From Prevotellaceae bacterium UBA4301 (GTDB lineage Bacteria; Bacteroidota; Bacteroidia; Bacteroidales; Bacteroidaceae), in contig DGUV01000099.1 in assembly GCA_002395775.1 (NCBI GenBank), positions 1 to 8,056 on the forward strand: a stretch of 8,056 nt of DNA. The letters run 5' to 3'. Position 1 is the first letter of the stretch. Each line of letters opens with the position of its first letter. The notes below the pieces were generated by a model. The model ran no database searches. It saw only the letters and a program-made list of their open reading frames with translations, and was not told where the DNA came from. The position numbers and the translations under genes are program-made. Positions 6,586 to 8,056 of the stretch are shown here, one piece after another.

Positions 6586-6617
6586 CAAAAATACGCAAAA
6601 AACCTGACAACGACAAA
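6586..6617 (-). promoter_or_regulatory. Promoter of the MgtC-family gene (and probably pyrK-pyrD)
   Basis: Read on the - strand: TTTG (complement of 6614-6617), a 20-bp spacer, then TATTTTTG (complement of 6586-6593). The start point would be near 6580, only a few bases before the ATG at 6577, so the mRNA would be nearly leaderless. This fixes the start of the MgtC-family gene. No better promoter is seen in the 18 bp before pyrK or in the pyrK-pyrD gap. Confidence 0.75.
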
Positions 6618-6619
6618 CT

Positions 6620-7033
6620 TTACTCACCCATAATTGTCACCGTCAGTCTGCGCGGTCCGCCCTGGTTGCGAAACTCACACAAGTAGATACCCTGCCAAGT
6701 GCCCAGTGCCAGCCGTCCGTCGGTGATGGGTATGGTGAGGCTCACGCCCGTCAGTGCCGACTTGGCATGTGCCGGCATGTCGTCCCTTCCCTCCAGTGTA
6801 TGCCGATATTCCGCCCTGCCCTCCGGCACCATGTGGTTGAATATCGTCTCCATGTCGTCGCGCACATCCGGGTCATAGTTCTCGTTGATTGTCAGTCCGC
6901 AGCTCGTGTGCTTCGTGAAGAAGTTCGCCAGTCCCGTCCTCGGCAACCTGGGCAACTGCCTCACTATCTCCTCCGTCACCAGATGAAATCCCCGCCCTCT
7001 TGGGCGCAATGTCAGTTCTATTTGTTGGAACAT
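6620..7033 (-). CDS. yjbQ: YjbQ/UPF0047 family protein
   Basis: A complete 137-residue member of the YjbQ (UPF0047) family. Databases label the family secondary thiamine-phosphate synthase because some members can replace ThiE weakly; the true role is uncertain. Motifs are FFTKHTSCGLTINENYDPDV (38-57), with His42 and the ENxDPDV segment, then RHTLEGRDDMPAHAKSAL (77-94) with His78 and His89, and GTWQGIYLCEFR (111-122). These conserved His/Asp/Glu residues line the putative metal site, and all are present. The ATG at 7033 gives the usual family N-terminus and lies about 26 bp after a -7 box. The first 20 codons and the leader are duplicated at 7587-7667. The stop codon lies 3 bp from the promoter of the next gene. 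Confidence 0.92.
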   Translation of the reverse strand: MFQQIELTLRPRGRGFHLVTEEIVRQLPRLPRTGLANFFTKHTSCGLTINENYDPDVRDDMETIFNHMVPEGRAEYRHTLEGRDDMPAHAKSALTGVSLTIPITDGRLALGTWQGIYLCEFRNQGGPRRLTVTIMGE

Positions 7034-7053
7034 AGCCTTACATTATTATATTA
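6972..7053. repeat. Direct repeat, copy 1 (intact yjbQ start region)
   Basis: 82 bp covering the first 20 codons of yjbQ and 20 bp of its leader. It matches 7587-7667 base for base except in one short spot, where GCCCTCTTGGG here is GCCCCTTGGG in the other copy (one base shorter). Similarity stops abruptly at both ends. The copies lie about 615 bp apart in the same orientation. This copy is joined to the full gene and to a promoter -7 box, so it is probably the original. Confidence 0.95.
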
Positions 7054-7058
7054 TATTG

Positions 7059-7066
7059 CAAAGATA
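7059..7066 (-). promoter_or_regulatory. Promoter -7 box of yjbQ
   Basis: CAAAGATA on the + strand reads TATCTTTG on the - strand, a perfect TAnnTTTG box followed by CA. The start point would be near 7053, giving a leader of about 20 nt. No good TTTG/TTG -33 box is seen at the expected 19-20 bp (the sequence there reads TTCC), so the promoter is incomplete or relies on another factor. The change falls in the region where foreign DNA was joined. Confidence 0.55.
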
Positions 7067-7128
7067 CAACAAAAAATGAATATCTGGAAAAGTATGCAAA
7101 AAAGTGAAGAAAATGGAAAATTTAATAT

Positions 7129-7575
7129 AGCATTTTATTAGATGGCAACGGACGCATGTCTCGTCTCATAATGAACCATCTGCAATACGAGTTTGGACTA
7201 ATACCCGTGAAAACCGTCAAAGAGGATAAGGCCGAATATATCCAGGCATTGGTTGACTCCCGGGAACAGGATTCGCTTGAGCCCTTCCGCAAGTTTATGA
7301 TGGAAGAACACATCCGAAACATCAGCAAGGAGATAGAAGCCTATAAGAAATCACAAGAGGATGACCCGATAAAATCATTTGCTGACCCGATAAAAGAGCG
7401 GCTCTATCAAGCCGTTTTACAGGATGGAACTCTCAACTATTCAGAATACGCTGCTATCGTAGGAACTTCTGAAGCGACAGTAAAACGTCGCCTTGGAGAG
7501 TTGAAAAAAGAGGGTGCTATCATTCGAGTTGGAAGCAATAAGACTGGACATTGGAAAATTAACAAAGAAGAATGA
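7129..7575 (+). pseudogene. 5'-truncated fic gene (Fic/DOC family) with C-terminal winged helix
   Basis: Fic proteins transfer AMP or other nucleotide groups to target proteins using the motif HPFx(D/E)GNGRxxR. Here the frame encodes DGNGRMSR (7141-7164), then MNHLQYEFGLIPV, KEDKAEYIQALVDSRE and FRKFMMEEHIRNISKEIEAYK, the helices that normally follow the motif. A winged-helix domain comes next (about residues 80-136 counted from the ATG at 7156), with SEYAAIVGTSEATVKRRLGELKKEGAIIR. The catalytic HPF part and everything before it are missing: upstream codons read SILL and then a stop at 7123-7125. The protein cannot be an active Fic enzyme, although the ATG at 7156 could still make a 139-residue product. 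The 5' half is nowhere in the window. Codons are AT-rich, unlike the neighbours, which suggests foreign origin. The region is bracketed by the yjbQ direct repeats. Confidence 0.85.
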
Positions 7576-7586
7576 GCGTAAGACTG

Positions 7587-7647
7587 TCCGTCACCAGATG
7601 AAATCCCCGCCCCTTGGGCGCAATGTCAGTTCTATTTGTTGGAACAT
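7587..7647 (-). pseudogene. yjbQ 5' fragment (duplicate start, frameshifted)
   Basis: Read on the - strand, the ATG at 7647-7645 begins the same 11 codons as intact yjbQ (MFQQIELTLRP). The one-base loss then shifts the frame to RGGDFIW and a TGA at 7591-7589. It has no conserved YjbQ residues and cannot function. It records the duplication event that also placed the fic remnant here. Confidence 0.9.
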
Positions 7648-7667
7648 AGCCTTACATTATTATATTA
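7587..7667. repeat. Direct repeat, copy 2 (detached yjbQ start region)
   Basis: 81 bp nearly identical to 6972-7053. On the left it joins DNA that follows the fic stop codon by 11 bp; on the right it changes directly into the A-run of a - strand terminator at 7668. It has no promoter box of its own where the other copy has TATCTTTG, so it is probably the derived copy. Confidence 0.95.
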
Positions 7668-7696
7668 AAAAAGGCCCCCGTTAAAGGACGAGGGTC
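7668..7696 (-). terminator. Minus-strand intrinsic terminator
   Basis: On the - strand CCCTCG (complement of 7689-7694) pairs with CGGGGG (complement of 7675-7680) around an 8-nt loop, followed by CC and TTTTTT (complement of 7667-7673 region). One pair is U-G on this strand and would be a C-A mismatch type on the other, and the T-run exists only on this side, so the direction is clear. It would stop any transcript coming from the right, including read-through of the putative small RNA, before yjbQ. Confidence 0.65.
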
Positions 7697-7758
7697 AAAC
7701 CTAATGTTTTCACAACGGAATAATCATTGGGGTAATTTATCCATTTATACTTATTTTT

Positions 7759-7790
7759 TTTGTGAATAACATACTTTTTTCATAACTTTG
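7759..7790 (+). promoter_or_regulatory. Bacteroidetes-type promoter facing right
   Basis: TTTG at 7759-7762, a 20-bp spacer and TAACTTTG at 7783-7790, followed by CA: a full consensus match. Transcription would start near 7796 and run across the putative small RNA in the antisense direction. No gene follows inside the window, so the target is either antisense RNA or a gene beyond 8056. Confidence 0.65.
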
Positions 7791-7796
7791 CAATAA

Positions 7797-7827
7797 ATAA
7801 AAAGCCCCACGATAAAATCGCGAAGCT
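7797..7827 (-). terminator. Minus-strand intrinsic terminator of putative small RNA
   Basis: Read on the - strand from 7827 to 7803: AGCTTCGCGAT, loop TTT, ATCGTGGGGCT. All 11 positions pair, three of them as G-U. The stem is followed by TTTTTATTTATT. On the + strand the three G-U pairs become C-A mismatches and no T-run follows the stem, so the - strand is the functional one. Confidence 0.8.
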
Positions 7828-7876
7828 AATACTTCGGCTTATAGCCTTGTTGTGATAAGTCTCACAAAATTAGTAT
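7797..7876 (-). ncRNA. Putative small RNA or orphan leader of about 80 nt
   Basis: Bounded by a full-consensus - strand promoter (start near 7876) and a strong intrinsic terminator (end near 7797). In transcript order it can form TTGTGA/TCACAA (7867-7850, 6-nt loop), then GGCT/AGCC (7846-7836, 3-nt loop), then the terminator stem. An alternative stem CGAAG/CTTCG (7836-7832 with 7825-7821) would take the 5' arm of the terminator and so compete with termination, as in an attenuator. No open frame of note is present and no gene follows before the next terminator, so a free small RNA is more likely than a leader. I cannot name a family; the Rfam Bacteroidales-1 motif is a candidate to compare because it is also described as a promoter-to-terminator RNA in this order. 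Confidence 0.55.
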
Positions 7877-7881
7877 CGTTG

Positions 7882-7913
7882 CAAAGTTAGTAAAAATATT
7901 CAAAACCAACAAA
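7882..7913 (-). promoter_or_regulatory. Promoter of the putative small RNA, facing left
   Basis: On the - strand: TTTG (complement of 7910-7913), a 20-bp spacer and TAACTTTG (complement of 7882-7889), followed by CA. It has the same spacing and the same -7 box as the right-facing promoter at 7759-7790, giving an 11-bp inverted repeat TAACTTTGCAA / TTGCAAAGTTA at 7783-7793 and 7879-7889. Confidence 0.7.
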
Positions 7914-7983
7914 TAAATCTAATCCTAGATTCCGCTGCACTTTAGTTTAATAGCTTTTATAAGTTCCTGAGCAACAAAAAGTT

Positions 7984-8009
7984 CTTCGACGCGCGAAGCG
8001 GCAAAGCCG
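7984..8009. other. GC-rich double hairpin at right edge
   Basis: Two adjacent perfect stems: CTTCG (7984-7988) with CGAAG (7994-7998), then CGGC (7999-8002) with GCCG (8006-8009). They form a GC-rich island in otherwise AT-rich DNA. The + strand frame around it (7946-8053) is open for about 35 codons with no start codon and ends at TAG 8051-8053. From memory, similar sequence recurs between genes in Bacteroidales, but I could not check this. Confidence 0.4.
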
Positions 8010-8056
8010 AGCGGCCCAGGATTTTGTCATTTCAGATATTTCACTTACCTTAGTGC

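Larger units (their letters stand above)
7668..8056. other. Gene-free AT-rich right flank with RNA signals
   Basis: No credible protein gene is seen on either strand in these 390 bp. From left to right it holds a - strand terminator, a featureless AT-rich stretch (7698-7758), a + strand promoter, a putative - strand small RNA with its terminator, a - strand promoter, a small inverted repeat AATCTA/TAGATT (7916-7931), and an edge element with a GC-rich double hairpin (7984-8009). Base composition differs strongly from the GC-rich gene block to the left, apart from that GC-rich island. Confidence 0.75.

Noticed and set aside
5180..6607. A 475-codon open frame on the + strand across pyrK and the MgtC-family gene
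   Set aside because: It is antisense to two secure genes. The product is rich in His, Gln, Arg and Ser with no domain, as expected from the complementary strand of genes with strong C/G third-base preference.
6578..6616. Upstream start for the MgtC-family gene at 6616
   Set aside because: The 13 extra codons coincide with the promoter boxes at 6586-6617, so they would not be in the mRNA.
7076..7141. A 21-codon open frame starting MNIWKS before the fic remnant
   Set aside because: Short, Lys-rich AT-driven sequence with no promoter or conservation that I can see; it ends at the fic breakpoint by chance.
7696..7703. TAGGTTTG on the - strand as another promoter -7 box
   Set aside because: No -33 box at 19-20 bp, and transcription would begin inside the terminator stem.

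Overview
The window reads as chromosomal DNA of a member of the Bacteroidales. The main evidence is a set of promoters of the Bacteroidetes primary-sigma type (TTTG, a 19-20 bp spacer, then TAnnTTTG, usually followed by CA), the lack of Shine-Dalgarno sequences before start codons, and protein types common in that order. Most genes are fairly GC-rich with many C/G-ending codons, which would fit a Prevotella-like or related lineage; genus is not certain. From about 7054 to the right edge the DNA is clearly more AT-rich and looks like an accessory or scarred region.

Layout, left to right. (1) The 3' part of htpG (Hsp90) enters from the left on the + strand. (2) A tRNA-Arg(ACG) follows with its own promoter and intrinsic terminator. 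(3) The end of that terminator's T-run doubles as the -33 box of the next promoter, which drives a tight + strand group: trmD (tRNA m1G37 methyltransferase), a zeta-toxin-like P-loop protein, an overlapping 60-residue small partner, and a flavodiiron protein (O2/NO reductase). (4) Convergent to this, 4 bp after the flavodiiron stop codon, lies a - strand block read right to left: yjbQ, an MgtC/SapB-type membrane protein with its own nearly leaderless promoter, pyrK and pyrD. PyrK and PyrD together form the NAD-dependent class 1B dihydroorotate dehydrogenase of pyrimidine synthesis. A perfect GC-rich hairpin and eight tandem 8-bp units (TTAACCCN) separate pyrK from pyrD. (5) Upstream of yjbQ lies a 5'-truncated fic gene whose break falls inside the Fic catalytic motif. 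It is bracketed by two nearly identical 81-82 bp copies of the yjbQ start region, so the yjbQ 5' end has been duplicated around foreign DNA. (6) The last 390 bp hold no credible protein gene. They hold two convergent promoters about 90 bp apart, an apparent - strand small RNA of about 80 nt with a strong terminator, a second - strand terminator, and at the edge an element with a GC-rich double hairpin that probably continues outside.

The best candidates for something new are the putative small RNA with its facing promoter, the yjbQ duplication around the fic remnant, the zeta-like protein with its small overlapping partner inside a trmD operon, and the 8-bp repeat between pyrK and pyrD. None could be tested by database search here; all family assignments rest on motifs read from the sequence and remembered family features.
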